Source of the DNA: a virus
Length of the DNA stretch: 49,461 nt
Strand: one strand, 5' to 3'
Virus record (IMG/VR): IMGVR_UViG_3300033148_000376
Coordinates: 1-49,461 of that record
In this document: piece by piece, positions 34,261 to 45,001 of the stretch
How positions within the stretch are numbered: the first letter of the stretch is position 1
Layout: each line of letters opens with the position of its first letter
Notes under the pieces: generated by a model
The model's database searches: none
Seen by the model: only the letters and a program-made list of their open reading frames with translations
What the model was told of the DNA's origin: nothing
Made by a program: the position numbers and the translations under genes

Positions 34261-37200
34261 ATGAAGAAAGAGTTTTTAAATGACAATATCAATGAGGGTA
34301 TTGTTCCAGATAGCTGGAAAAAATCTAACACAGGACACACAGGTACATCTAAAACAGATTTCACTCTAAATAAAAAAGAAGACCTATTTGGTTTAGATAT
34401 TGAGTCTTTCAAAGAACAAACTGGTACTGAGGGGTTTGCTTTATCTCCTGCAGATATATCTAAAGGTCAACCAGAGTTTGCTAAAACATTACAAGAGAAT
34501 AAAACTAGAGCTGAAGATATAGAAGCCTATACCCAAGGTACTCTAGATAAGATAGGTAACGGTGCTGTTAAATTTGCTGGTAGAGTAGGTACATCATTCA
34601 TAGGTTCTACAGTAGGTACACTAGTTGGGTTAATGGCTTGGGCTAAAGACGGTGAATTTCGTTCTTTTTATGACAACGCATTTCAACACGGTTTAGACGG
34701 TGTTAATGATTACTTAGCTGAAGAGTTTAAACATCATTATACTTCAGACCCTAATGATTGGGAGATAGGTAACTTCTGGTTTGATAAAGTATTTAACGGT
34801 TTAGGTTTTGCTACAGGTGCAGTACTTTCTGGTATGACAGGCGCAGGTGTTGTAGGTAAACTTGGTAAAGGTATTAAATTTACTAACGCACTTAAAGCTG
34901 GTGCAGTTAAAGAACTTAAAGAGTTATCTAAGACAGGCAGTAAACAAGCTATATTGAACGCTACTGCTAAAGTAGCTAAGATGGAAAAGATAGGTAAAAA
35001 CTTATCTAAGATCCCTGGCACAATAACTGCAACTACAACAGGTGCTGTTTACGAATCAGGTGTAGAAGCTAGACACGCTTTTGATTCTATTAAAGAGAGT
35101 TTAACACAAGAGCTTATTGATTCTAAATCTGAAGGTGGTATTAAATACAAACCATTAGATGAAGAACTCGAACAGATACTTAAAATAGCAGGTGAAACTG
35201 CTAATGGTGTTTTTGCAGCTAACATGGCTATTGTAGGAGGAAGTAACTTCTTACAGTTTGGTAGACACCTTGGTTTAAGTTTCAAACAAACTAAAAAATT
35301 ACTTAGTAACAAATCAATTGTTAAAGAAGCGGGTAAACGTGGAGTTGACGTTGGTGAGAAATTTACTAAAGCAGGTAGTTCTAAATTAAGAGCTGCTGCA
35401 CTTATTGCTAAACGACCTATAGTAGAGTCTCAAGAAGAGATGCTACAATCAGTTATATCAGGTACAGGTGAAGAGTACGCTATGCGTAAGTATACTGACG
35501 ATAATACTGATATGATGGATTTAGTAGAGTCCACTGTTAAAGCTGCTAAGAAAACTTACTCATCTAAAGAAGGTTGGGAAGAAGGTTTAATTGGTGCTAT
35601 CATTGGTGGTATGGGTGTAGTTGGTCCTAAGACTAAAGCAAGTGGTAAAAAAGGTGTTGGGGTATTAGGTGGTGTATATGAGGGTATTCAAGATCACAAA
35701 GCTGAAGAATCCAGAAGAGACGCTATTGTTCAAGCAGTTAATGATAATAACGTAGGTACTTCCTTAAAGAACTCATTTAACCACAGTAAAAGATCTACAG
35801 CTTTAGAAGATGTTAAATTTAAAGCCTTGGTCGAAGGTAAACAGTTAGATTACGAAAATGCTAAAGACGAACAAACATTTAGTTACATAGAGTCTCGTTA
35901 TAGAGCTGGTATGATTGACTCTGTATACGAAGAGTTACAAGAGCTTAGAGAACAACCTATTGAAGATTTTAAACAAGCTTATGGTATTTCTCCTGAAGCT
36001 GAGTATACTGAAGCAGATAGAACTAAAGAGATTGATTCTCTTGCTAGACAAGCTAAATCTATTGAAGCTAATTATAAATTTGTAGAGAACTTATATCCAG
36101 ATGCAAATGAAGATGTACATAGCGCATTAGCATTTAACAAAAATAAGTTTGAGAGAAGCGAAGAGAGAAAAGAAACTATCGCTAAAGAGATTAGTGAACT
36201 TACAGGGGGTCACTTCTCTGCTAGTAGTTTAGTTGATGCTGAGGGTAAGCAGTTAACTAAAGCTGAGGTATTTAAAGATGTATCTTTAAAAGATCGTAAT
36301 TATAATTCTCAGATATATAATGAATTGTATGATGATTATGTAACGCTAGGAAAAGAGCAAGATGTTGTAATCGAAGAGTGGAAAAATAAAACTACAGTTA
36401 AGGGTCAAGATGAATTAGTTGAGGAGTTAGATCAAGCTCAAAAACAAGCTACTAAGGAAGCTAACAAAGCTCAGGTAGCAAAAGATAAAGCTAGAAAACG
36501 TGCAGAACGTGAAGCTAATGCTACACAGGTTGCTAAAGATAATTTAGAACAAGATGAACTAGAATCTCTTAATGCAGCATTAGAAGATAAAACTGTACCT
36601 GTAACTGAAGATAGTGATACTACAGTACCATTTAGTCCTGAAGATACTAAACAGTTTATTGCTAATATTAATACAGCAGCTACTCCTTCAGAGTTAGCTA
36701 AATTTATTGATGACTCTGGTAAAGAGCTTAGTAACTTACCTAAAGAGGTACAGGAAGCTTATAAAGCTAGAGTAGAAGAAATTCAAGCTGAGAGTAATAA
36801 GATAGCTCAACAGAAATCTGATCCTACAGGAACTGATTCTACTACAGAACAAACTAACTCAGTTAGAACTACTTCTGAAGATACTATCAATGAACCTACA
36901 GATGTTAATGTACCGCCAGTTAAAGTTACTTCTCATAACAAACAAGACCTTGAAAACAAAATATTAGAATCTAATAGAGGTAAGTACCTTGAAACAAAAG
37001 GTGTTCAGAAAGAAGCTAACGGTGTTTACCGTATTGGTAAAAAGTTAGTTGATGGTTTTACCGCTATATCTTCTCGTACTAGAGATTTTAATCAAACAGA
37101 TAAGTTTAATATAAAGAACACAAGTGATTTCAACAACGAAGTTGCTTCATCTTCAGATATCTTTTACCCAGAGAGTGTTGTTGCAGGTGACGAAGTAATC

Positions 37201-40200
37201 ATACAACTATACCAAGGAGATACTCTAGGTGATAAGAGTAACGATAAAACAACTTTCAATCAAATCATGGAAGTGTTTACTATCAACACTGACGGTAAAA
37301 AAGTACATGCTGGTTACATTCACGACTTAGATTATATTACTGAAGATAGAATCGTAGGTTCAACTGAAGCATTTCCTAATAATATAGAACGTAATAAGCA
37401 AGCACTAATTGATTTTAGAAAAGCACTATACGAAGAATTAACTCAACCTAATACTAATTCTGTTAAGAGAACTATCAACTCTCTTACTCCAGGTTCTATA
37501 CTAACTACAGTTAATGAACGTTACGATAATAAAGTATCTGAGGTAATAGAGAATGATTCTAAACCTGAGATAGTTGTTATTAAAGAGGGTGGTTTATATA
37601 TAGGTAACACACCACTTGAAGAAAGTAGACTTGCTGGTAAACTTGTAAATGAGTTTAGTAAAGAAGATCTTATCGCTAAAGCAGGTGTTACAATGATTGC
37701 AGTACCTGCTGCTAACGGTGATTATATACTATCACTTGTTAGAAACGGTAATGTTTCTGAATCTGAAACTAACATCTCTGAGTACATTACAGATGTTATA
37801 GTAGCTTATGTAAACGAAGATGTAGAGACTTTAGATAGTTACGGAGTACAAAATAGTGATTTAGCTGTTAGAGATTATATCAACAACTTTATATACACTA
37901 CAAGTAATACGGTTAAAGATGGTGTTCAAGATAAACATTACATGTTTGTAGGTACTAATGAAAAAGGTATACGTTCTGTAGGTTTTGAATCAGGAGGTAG
38001 TATAGCTAGATATAATGCTACTGAGGGTCAATCTAATTTATCTTCTTTAGTAACTAAAATAAATAGTTCATTAGTATCTGTAGATTTAAATAAGATTACA
38101 GATCCAGATGCTGAGATTCAATTAAAAGATAATGAAGTAGTTTCTTACAGAAAGTTCATGTTAGATAATTTGTATGTTAATTTCTCAGGTCAAAAAATGA
38201 GAACTTCTACAGGTACTGATTTTAGAACATATGTAGCTAACCCTATTATACATTTAGATATAGAAGGTAGTACTGTTATCGGTATGAACCCTACTGTTAA
38301 AGCTAAAAAGAAACATGTACCAACTGAAGACCTTAATCTATTTGGTACAGAAACTAAAGCTAACCCTAATATAAAATCTACTAAAGGTAGTGTACTAAAC
38401 AAGTTTGGTAAAAGAGGTGGTAAGAAATCTCCAGCTACATTTGATAAAGCTAAACTATTAAAAGGATTACCTAGAGTAATTGATCCTAAAACTAATAGCT
38501 TACTACCATCAAAACAAAACTATGATGTTACTAAGTCAATTGGCTATATCATACATAGTATCATACAAGAAGATGCCAAAGTAGGTGTTAGTGATGCATT
38601 TAAAATTGTTGAATCTGAGTTTAAGATCTATAGAGATAATTACTTAGAGTATGCTAAACAAGAATCTATATCTTCAAACGATACTGATAATGGTGCTGCT
38701 AGTACTCCTGAAGCTAACACTAAGTTAGCTGATACATTTACTTTAGTACTTGATAACTTTGATACATTTAAAGAGAGTACTAAAACATACTTAAGTTCTA
38801 GAGGTTTAAAAATCAGAAACAATAAGATCACTGAGATCGAAGATGTTATTAAAGGTGAACAAGATATAATTGATGAATCTGAATCTGATGAGTTAAATGG
38901 TATAACTCCAGATAGAACTAAACAATCTTATGATTCAGCTTCGTTTGAGGAGAACCCTATCAATAAGTTATCCGCAGAAGTAAAGTTACTATTAGATTCT
39001 ATTCCAGATGAAAATGCTAACATACTTGGTTTAGATACTACACATGATTTAGAAACTGTACACAACGCTTTGTTGGGTATTATGGCTAGTCGTACCTCAG
39101 ATACATCTGAAGATACTTTAGAGCTGCTTAAATATAACGTAGAGAGCAAACCTTATATCTCTTACATAGTTGATATGCTAGAATCTGATGAGATGTCTAC
39201 TAAAGATAAGAACATGTTCTACTCTCACTTTAAAAAGATATACAAAGAGTTTGAAATAGTGTTACATGATGATAAGTCGTATAGATTAATTAAAGGTAAT
39301 CGTAACACAGTATCTAAACTTATTGAGAAAGATTGGTCTACCAATATTAATAACGTAGATGCTTTTAAAGAAAAGAATGGTGCTACTGTAGTTAACAAAG
39401 AATTTGTTAGCGGTAAGATGCAAACACTATGGTCTGCAATTGAATCATCTGATTATTCTGTAGATAGTACTAAGACATTTTTAAATTCTCTAGGTATTAA
39501 TATTAGTACTGAAGCACTTACTTATTTAAAAGATAACGGTGCTAGTGTACCAGGATTTAATGTGGCTTGGAATGATTTATTCACTGCTAAGAACAATGGT
39601 GCGTTTAAGATCATTAAAGAGAAGTTTGAAGGTGATACTAAAGCTGACGTACATCCTCTAGCAACTGAAGGTTACTTTAAAAAATTAGCTCAATTAGAAT
39701 CTAGATTTAAAGAAGATACTAGTACATCATCTCATTTAAATTCTGAAGGTAAATCTATATTTGCGTTTAGTAATAGTACATGGTTATCTAATAGATTCAA
39801 TAAACTAAAAGATTCTACTTTTGTAAGTAGATTACTTGAAGTACCATTTATAAGTTCTTCTAGATACTTAACTAAACTTAAAGCTAATGATAAAAACTTT
39901 ACTGATAGCTTTGGTGTAAGTACATTAGATACACTACAACATAAGGGTAGAAAAGGTGTTAAGTTTGCGGGTCTATCTAATAGAGAGAAGCTTGTAGCTC
40001 AGATATCATTGTTTGTTAACAGTCAACAAGGTACTAAAAATAAGATAGGTAAGTTCATTGTAGCAAAATCTGATAAGGGTGTGCTTGATATACTTACTGC
40101 TGAAAGACATAAGATCACTAGTACTAGTACTCAGATAACTAATGGAGAGATTCATAGAGGTGATATGAGAGTACTTCTTAATATTGTTAAAGGTGAGTAT

Positions 40201-43200
40201 GCTAGAATCAAAGATGCTCAAACTAAAGTATCTGAAGGTGTTAACTTTGATGACATAGACGGTTATAACCCATTTAGATTTTACTTCTTTGAAGGACTTA
40301 ATGATATACTTGATGTATCTAAAGATGATACTCTAGAAGATTGGAATGATAGTTTAGATAGTGAGCTTTCAATTAAGATACAAGATGTAGTTAAGCAAGC
40401 TTTAATTACTGAAGAGTCTAGAACTAAAGATGTATTCACTAAAGCTGATATAATTAAAGATAACAAGTTAGAGATCGTTGATAGTGAGTATACTAAAGAC
40501 AATACTAACAACCCTGATTTCTTTGTAAGAGATTTTGTGATCAACAACATGATTGCTAATGCTGAGTACAGTATGATTTTTCAAGGTGATGTTGCTACAG
40601 CTGCTAAGAAAACAGTAGAGAGTAGTTTCGATAATATGTTTAAAAGACTAGCTAAAGATATAGCACCTGCTAACAGAGGAGCTAAACATGCTGGTGAAAA
40701 TGATTTCAATCAATATCGTCAAATCTTTATTAAAGATTCTAATAATAGCTCACTAAGTATGGAGTCATATAAAGAGCTAATACCTAACGACTTAGCTGCG
40801 TATGAAAAGATTGAAGCTACAGATGCACAAGAGGTAACATTACTTTCTGAACATTTAGATGTAATGTATCATGATGGTAGAGTTGAAGATGAGGTTTATG
40901 AGAGATTAATGAAAGAATCTAAAAAACCTAATCCATTTTATAATGATGAAGATTTAAAAGTTTTATTAAATCCACACAAACCCGTACATGTAGGTAATTA
41001 CATTTTACCAGAGTACGGTGTTGATTTACCAGTGTACGTTAAAACATCTAGTTACCCACTAATACCTCAACTAATTGCAGGTACTGAGTTTGAGAAGCTA
41101 GAGAAGTTAATGCGTACTAATAAAGATTCGGAAGGTAAAAAACCCATAGCAAGAGCTGTATTTCATTCGGGTGTTAAGCTTGGCGGTTATAAACTTATTG
41201 ATGCTTGGGGTAAAGAGTTAGATTCTGAAGGTAATGAAACTGATGTTACTAACGGTAAGTTAAATGAAGACGCTATTAAAGCTGCTTTAAAAGACGGAGC
41301 TTACCTTACATTAAGTAGAGATAACTTTGGTATACAGCAAGATATACCTTATGATGCTAATAAGAACGCTATCTTAGAAGGCTCACAGTTAATGAAACTT
41401 ATTCAAGCTGGTATTAAAGATCCTGAAGTACTAAAGCAATTTGATAGTCTTCACATGGGTATTGTAGATAAAGCTTATGATAAGTTTTTGAAACGTATTA
41501 AAGTTACAGAGAATGAAGATGGTACATTTACATTTAACAAGGTAGCTAAATTAAAAGATCTACTTATAGAAGAGTTAAAAGAGAGAGGTGATTATAGTCC
41601 TAATGATATCAATGCTTTAGATTTAAACCCAGATGGTACAGATTTTTTAACACCACTATGGGCTAATCCTAATGCTGCGCAGTTTGAGTCATTACTTAAC
41701 TCATTCATAAGTAAAAAAGTATTACGTCAAAAATTACCAGGTAAATCTTATAACTTAGCTTCTGAGGAAGGTTGGTTAGGTAGAGCTGCTGATATTGAGT
41801 ATGTAACAAGTGATTTAGTTGGACCTAAATATAACCCTCATAAAGGTTTACGATCACAACGTATTGGTTATGTTAAAGGTAATTCTAAAATTGAGGTAGA
41901 AGCTTACAACGAGTTATCTAAAGAAGATAAAGCTGATTACACTAAAACTACATTCCCAGCTCAGATATTAATTGCTAACCCACTTGGGTTAAAACAAAAA
42001 CAAGTAGTTGGTTATAGAATACCTACTCAAGATTTAAACTCAATGAGTGCTATGGAAGTAGTTGGTTACTTACCTGATTACTCTGGAGATAAAGCAATAG
42101 CATCTAAAGATTTCATTGCTCAGATGGGTAGTGATAATGATGGTGATAAACTATACATCCACAAATGGCATGAGAACAAGGGTGGTTATAAAGTTAATGA
42201 CGAATCTGCTAACTATGCTTGGGAGATATACTCTGAGCAAAGAGCTAAACAAAAAGATACTTTAGAGAAAGACACTATTGTTACTAAAGCTTTTACTGAG
42301 ATGTTGGGTGATAGTCTTACAGATGAAGAGTACCAAGAGTATGAAGATAAGATCATCAAAAACACTTTAGCTGAAGATGAGTTTAAAGAGTTCTTTAGTA
42401 AGAAGATTGATCAAAATAAGATAATGGATATCTATTACGATACATTAATGGATATTGATAACTTGCCACGTATAGTAAAACCATTAGGTTTCGGTAACTT
42501 AAAAGATGTAGCTGAAGATATTACTTCAGAACCTCATCACCCGCTATCACCTATACGTCAGATAGATAACTATGAAAATGGTAATGCTGGTAAGTTCGGT
42601 GTATCAGTAACATCTTTATTATCTACAGGTAATGCGCTTCTTAACGCAGCATATAAGGTTACAGGTAAAGATATTAAAGTGCTTGTACCTACAATGAGAG
42701 GTTATGAGTTCCCTAACTTTAAATTTAAATTAGGTGGTACAGAGTATTTAGGTATAAACTCTATCAATGATTCAGAGATGACATTAGATGGTAGTATGAC
42801 TAAAGCTGATGTAATCTCAGCATTCCAATCTGTATCTGTAGATAATATTAAAGAGCTTGTAATTACTAAGATTAATTATAACAGACACACACATGATTCT
42901 GTAATAGCATTATCGTACTTAGGTTTAACAGATACTTATATAGCAGACGTGATCAAACAACCTGCTATTGTAGATTATGTTAAAACTAGAGAGAATCTTA
43001 ACGATCCTTACTCACAAGTTGAAGGTAATGTTGAACAAGAGGCGTTTGAGCTTACTGCTGAAAAGTATAAAGATGATTCTAAACAACTAAATAACTTAAA
43101 AAAGTTTGAAGAGTACTCTAAAGCAGGTAAAGAGATTGCTAAATTAATTAAAGCAATACAGCCAGCTACTAAGGGTGTTGGTAAAAACATGGTTGTTTCA

Positions 43201-45000
43201 GATATCAAATTAGCTAGAGTAAATGATATTCTAATTACTGAAGGTTTAACTAATGTAGATACTGCAGTAGGTATAGTTCATCAAATTAAAGACGGATTCA
43301 ATAATAGAGTTGTAACACCAACTACGATCTCAGGTCAAGGTATTGATATTCTTAGAAGAACTAACAACTTATACAGTGGTTTATTTGAAGTTAATACAGC
43401 AGCTACTAAGTTAGCTACCAGAATATCTTTAAACAGAGGTACTGAAGTAAGTGCTTTAACTGAGAAAGAACGTACTGGTATTGTTAAGTTTGTTAAGAGT
43501 TATATTTATTCTGCAGATTTAAAAATGTATTCGGGTAAAGATGTTAATCAGTACAGACAAGAGTTATTGTTTGGAGATAATACATTAGCTGTTAAATGGA
43601 ATGAGTTTAAAAAAGATAATCCTGATCACTGGTTAGCTGAACGTCTTAACGTATCTACACCTAAAGGAGTTAATCAACCTCATACAGTTACTTATCAAGC
43701 ATCTAGTGCTGATAAAACTAATGATGTACATAACACATCTACATTAATAGATATGCTTCTAGATGATAATACTACAACTAGACAGCTTGCTATTGATACA
43801 ATCGCTTATACTTATTTAAGAGGAGGTAACCAAGATGCTCACTCATTATTGAAGTTTTTACCTAATAGTTATTTACAATCTGTAGATATGGGTGGAGATG
43901 TTAAATCATTTGTTAAGCAACTTATTGATGATACTCTTAGTAGTGAAGTATTAGTAGAACAATATCTACAACATAATCCTTACCATGCTGATGTGAGTGA
44001 ACAACCTAAAGGTATTTATACCGCAGTTAACACTAAAGAGGGTTGGGAATTATACAGAGGTACTGATAGATTAGATCTATTAGGTACAACTACTTCAGTT
44101 GAAACACAGTTTGATGTTGAAGATGCTAAATCTTTTAATAAAGATAATCAAGTAGAGAAGAATAGAGTAAAAGATGTTAAACCAGATACGTTTAAACCTA
44201 ATACTATATTAGCTCCTAATGCTCAAAATACTAATAAGAACGTTAACACAACTGCTGTTAAGTATAACATAGATTCTGAAAGTGCTTCTGTAGTAATTGA
44301 TAAGATAGCAAATACAGGTTTAGAGAAATATAAAACTTTAGCTAAAGCACTAGCTCCACTAACGTTTGACGTTAAGATTAAGTTAGCGGATCTATCTAAA
44401 ATGGGTGCTAATGGTTTATTCAATAAACAAGGCATCTTAATAGATAAAGAGTTAAAAGAAGACTCAGAGTTTCAGAGAGTTGTTTTACATGAAGGTATAC
44501 ACTCGGTGTTGTCAAATGTAATAGAGAATCCTAGTGATTTACAAAAACCTCATGTAGAATCTTTAAAAGCTGTATTTAATATGGTTAGGAAGAAGTACAC
44601 AGGTTCTAATAAAAATGCACTTAAAGATATTCATGAGTTTGTATCTGAGTTAATGACTGATGCTGATTTCCAAAAAGAACTAGGTACTATCAACTTTAAT
44701 AAAGATAAATCATTGTTTGATAGAATTGTTGAATTGTTTGCTAACATCTTTAGTACATCTACAGGTGAAGAAGTAACTAACGCTGCTATGGAAGAGGTAC
44801 TTACTTTGATTGGTACTGTAGAAAGTAAACAATTAGGTACTAAAGCTAACTTAGATGTTATCAACAGTCTTCCAGATGATATAGATGTAGAGGATAGTGA
44901 AGATGAATTTCAATCACCAGCTATTGTTAACTCATTAAAAAATGATATCTTTGGTGAGATGAGTACTAGTGATTTAAACGATAGAAGAAAAAACTGTTAA
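34261..45000 (+). CDS. Giant virion RNA polymerase fusion protein with zincin motif, 3579 aa
   Basis: Residues 95-205 include Gly-rich hydrophobic segments (VGTSFIGSTVGTLVGLMAWA; GFATGAVLSGMTGAGVVGK) like phage ejection proteins. A Lys/Ala/Gln coiled coil lies at about 715-780 and a Ser/Thr/Asp linker at about 845-890. The polymerase core shows HSGVKLGGYKL with K2306, like the Lys of the first double-psi barrel, then IQQDIP near 2359, then RIPTQDLNSMSAMEVVGYLP and MGSDNDGDKLY with the metal-binding triad D2625, D2627, D2629. Single-chain crAss-like polymerases of this type are packaged and transcribe early genes. Near the end, VVLHEGIHSV (H3410, E3411, H3414) and HEFVSELMTD (E3459 or E3463) form a zincin metalloprotease signature. 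This is far longer than the 2180 residues I recall for the phi14:2 enzyme, so it looks like a multi-gene fusion that may be processed. Confidence 0.85.
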   Translation: MKKEFLNDNINEGIVPDSWKKSNTGHTGTSKTDFTLNKKEDLFGLDIESFKEQTGTEGFALSPADISKGQPEFAKTLQENKTRAEDIEAYTQGTLDKIGNGAVKFAGRVGTSFIGSTVGTLVGLMAWAKDGEFRSFYDNAFQHGLDGVNDYLAEEFKHHYTSDPNDWEIGNFWFDKVFNGLGFATGAVLSGMTGAGVVGKLGKGIKFTNALKAGAVKELKELSKTGSKQAILNATAKVAKMEKIGKNLSKIPGTITATTTGAVYESGVEARHAFDSIKESLTQELIDSKSEGGIKYKPLDEELEQILKIAGETANGVFAANMAIVGGSNFLQFGRHLGLSFKQTKKLLSNKSIVKEAGKRGVDVGEKFTKAGSSKLRAAALIAKRPIVESQEEMLQSVISGTGEEYAMRKYTDDNTDMMDLVESTVKAAKKTYSSKEGWEEGLIGAIIGGMGVVGPKTKASGKKGVGVLGGVYEGIQDHKAEESRRDAIVQAVNDNNVGTSLKNSFNHSKRSTALEDVKFKALVEGKQLDYENAKDEQTFSYIESRYRAGMIDSVYEELQELREQPIEDFKQAYGISPEAEYTEADRTKEIDSLARQAKSIEANYKFVENLYPDANEDVHSALAFNKNKFERSEERKETIAKEISELTGGHFSASSLVDAEGKQLTKAEVFKDVSLKDRNYNSQIYNELYDDYVTLGKEQDVVIEEWKNKTTVKGQDELVEELDQAQKQATKEANKAQVAKDKARKRAEREANATQVAKDNLEQDELESLNAALEDKTVPVTEDSDTTVPFSPEDTKQFIANINTAATPSELAKFIDDSGKELSNLPKEVQEAYKARVEEIQAESNKIAQQKSDPTGTDSTTEQTNSVRTTSEDTINEPTDVNVPPVKVTSHNKQDLENKILESNRGKYLETKGVQKEANGVYRIGKKLVDGFTAISSRTRDFNQTDKFNIKNTSDFNNEVASSSDIFYPESVVAGDEVIIQLYQGDTLGDKSNDKTTFNQIMEVFTINTDGKKVHAGYIHDLDYITEDRIVGSTEAFPNNIERNKQALIDFRKALYEELTQPNTNSVKRTINSLTPGSILTTVNERYDNKVSEVIENDSKPEIVVIKEGGLYIGNTPLEESRLAGKLVNEFSKEDLIAKAGVTMIAVPAANGDYILSLVRNGNVSESETNISEYITDVIVAYVNEDVETLDSYGVQNSDLAVRDYINNFIYTTSNTVKDGVQDKHYMFVGTNEKGIRSVGFESGGSIARYNATEGQSNLSSLVTKINSSLVSVDLNKITDPDAEIQLKDNEVVSYRKFMLDNLYVNFSGQKMRTSTGTDFRTYVANPIIHLDIEGSTVIGMNPTVKAKKKHVPTEDLNLFGTETKANPNIKSTKGSVLNKFGKRGGKKSPATFDKAKLLKGLPRVIDPKTNSLLPSKQNYDVTKSIGYIIHSIIQEDAKVGVSDAFKIVESEFKIYRDNYLEYAKQESISSNDTDNGAASTPEANTKLADTFTLVLDNFDTFKESTKTYLSSRGLKIRNNKITEIEDVIKGEQDIIDESESDELNGITPDRTKQSYDSASFEENPINKLSAEVKLLLDSIPDENANILGLDTTHDLETVHNALLGIMASRTSDTSEDTLELLKYNVESKPYISYIVDMLESDEMSTKDKNMFYSHFKKIYKEFEIVLHDDKSYRLIKGNRNTVSKLIEKDWSTNINNVDAFKEKNGATVVNKEFVSGKMQTLWSAIESSDYSVDSTKTFLNSLGINISTEALTYLKDNGASVPGFNVAWNDLFTAKNNGAFKIIKEKFEGDTKADVHPLATEGYFKKLAQLESRFKEDTSTSSHLNSEGKSIFAFSNSTWLSNRFNKLKDSTFVSRLLEVPFISSSRYLTKLKANDKNFTDSFGVSTLDTLQHKGRKGVKFAGLSNREKLVAQISLFVNSQQGTKNKIGKFIVAKSDKGVLDILTAERHKITSTSTQITNGEIHRGDMRVLLNIVKGEYARIKDAQTKVSEGVNFDDIDGYNPFRFYFFEGLNDILDVSKDDTLEDWNDSLDSELSIKIQDVVKQALITEESRTKDVFTKADIIKDNKLEIVDSEYTKDNTNNPDFFVRDFVINNMIANAEYSMIFQGDVATAAKKTVESSFDNMFKRLAKDIAPANRGAKHAGENDFNQYRQIFIKDSNNSSLSMESYKELIPNDLAAYEKIEATDAQEVTLLSEHLDVMYHDGRVEDEVYERLMKESKKPNPFYNDEDLKVLLNPHKPVHVGNYILPEYGVDLPVYVKTSSYPLIPQLIAGTEFEKLEKLMRTNKDSEGKKPIARAVFHSGVKLGGYKLIDAWGKELDSEGNETDVTNGKLNEDAIKAALKDGAYLTLSRDNFGIQQDIPYDANKNAILEGSQLMKLIQAGIKDPEVLKQFDSLHMGIVDKAYDKFLKRIKVTENEDGTFTFNKVAKLKDLLIEELKERGDYSPNDINALDLNPDGTDFLTPLWANPNAAQFESLLNSFISKKVLRQKLPGKSYNLASEEGWLGRAADIEYVTSDLVGPKYNPHKGLRSQRIGYVKGNSKIEVEAYNELSKEDKADYTKTTFPAQILIANPLGLKQKQVVGYRIPTQDLNSMSAMEVVGYLPDYSGDKAIASKDFIAQMGSDNDGDKLYIHKWHENKGGYKVNDESANYAWEIYSEQRAKQKDTLEKDTIVTKAFTEMLGDSLTDEEYQEYEDKIIKNTLAEDEFKEFFSKKIDQNKIMDIYYDTLMDIDNLPRIVKPLGFGNLKDVAEDITSEPHHPLSPIRQIDNYENGNAGKFGVSVTSLLSTGNALLNAAYKVTGKDIKVLVPTMRGYEFPNFKFKLGGTEYLGINSINDSEMTLDGSMTKADVISAFQSVSVDNIKELVITKINYNRHTHDSVIALSYLGLTDTYIADVIKQPAIVDYVKTRENLNDPYSQVEGNVEQEAFELTAEKYKDDSKQLNNLKKFEEYSKAGKEIAKLIKAIQPATKGVGKNMVVSDIKLARVNDILITEGLTNVDTAVGIVHQIKDGFNNRVVTPTTISGQGIDILRRTNNLYSGLFEVNTAATKLATRISLNRGTEVSALTEKERTGIVKFVKSYIYSADLKMYSGKDVNQYRQELLFGDNTLAVKWNEFKKDNPDHWLAERLNVSTPKGVNQPHTVTYQASSADKTNDVHNTSTLIDMLLDDNTTTRQLAIDTIAYTYLRGGNQDAHSLLKFLPNSYLQSVDMGGDVKSFVKQLIDDTLSSEVLVEQYLQHNPYHADVSEQPKGIYTAVNTKEGWELYRGTDRLDLLGTTTSVETQFDVEDAKSFNKDNQVEKNRVKDVKPDTFKPNTILAPNAQNTNKNVNTTAVKYNIDSESASVVIDKIANTGLEKYKTLAKALAPLTFDVKIKLADLSKMGANGLFNKQGILIDKELKEDSEFQRVVLHEGIHSVLSNVIENPSDLQKPHVESLKAVFNMVRKKYTGSNKNALKDIHEFVSELMTDADFQKELGTINFNKDKSLFDRIVELFANIFSTSTGEEVTNAAMEEVLTLIGTVESKQLGTKANLDVINSLPDDIDVEDSEDEFQSPAIVNSLKNDIFGEMSTSDLNDRRKNC

Positions 45001-45001
45001 G

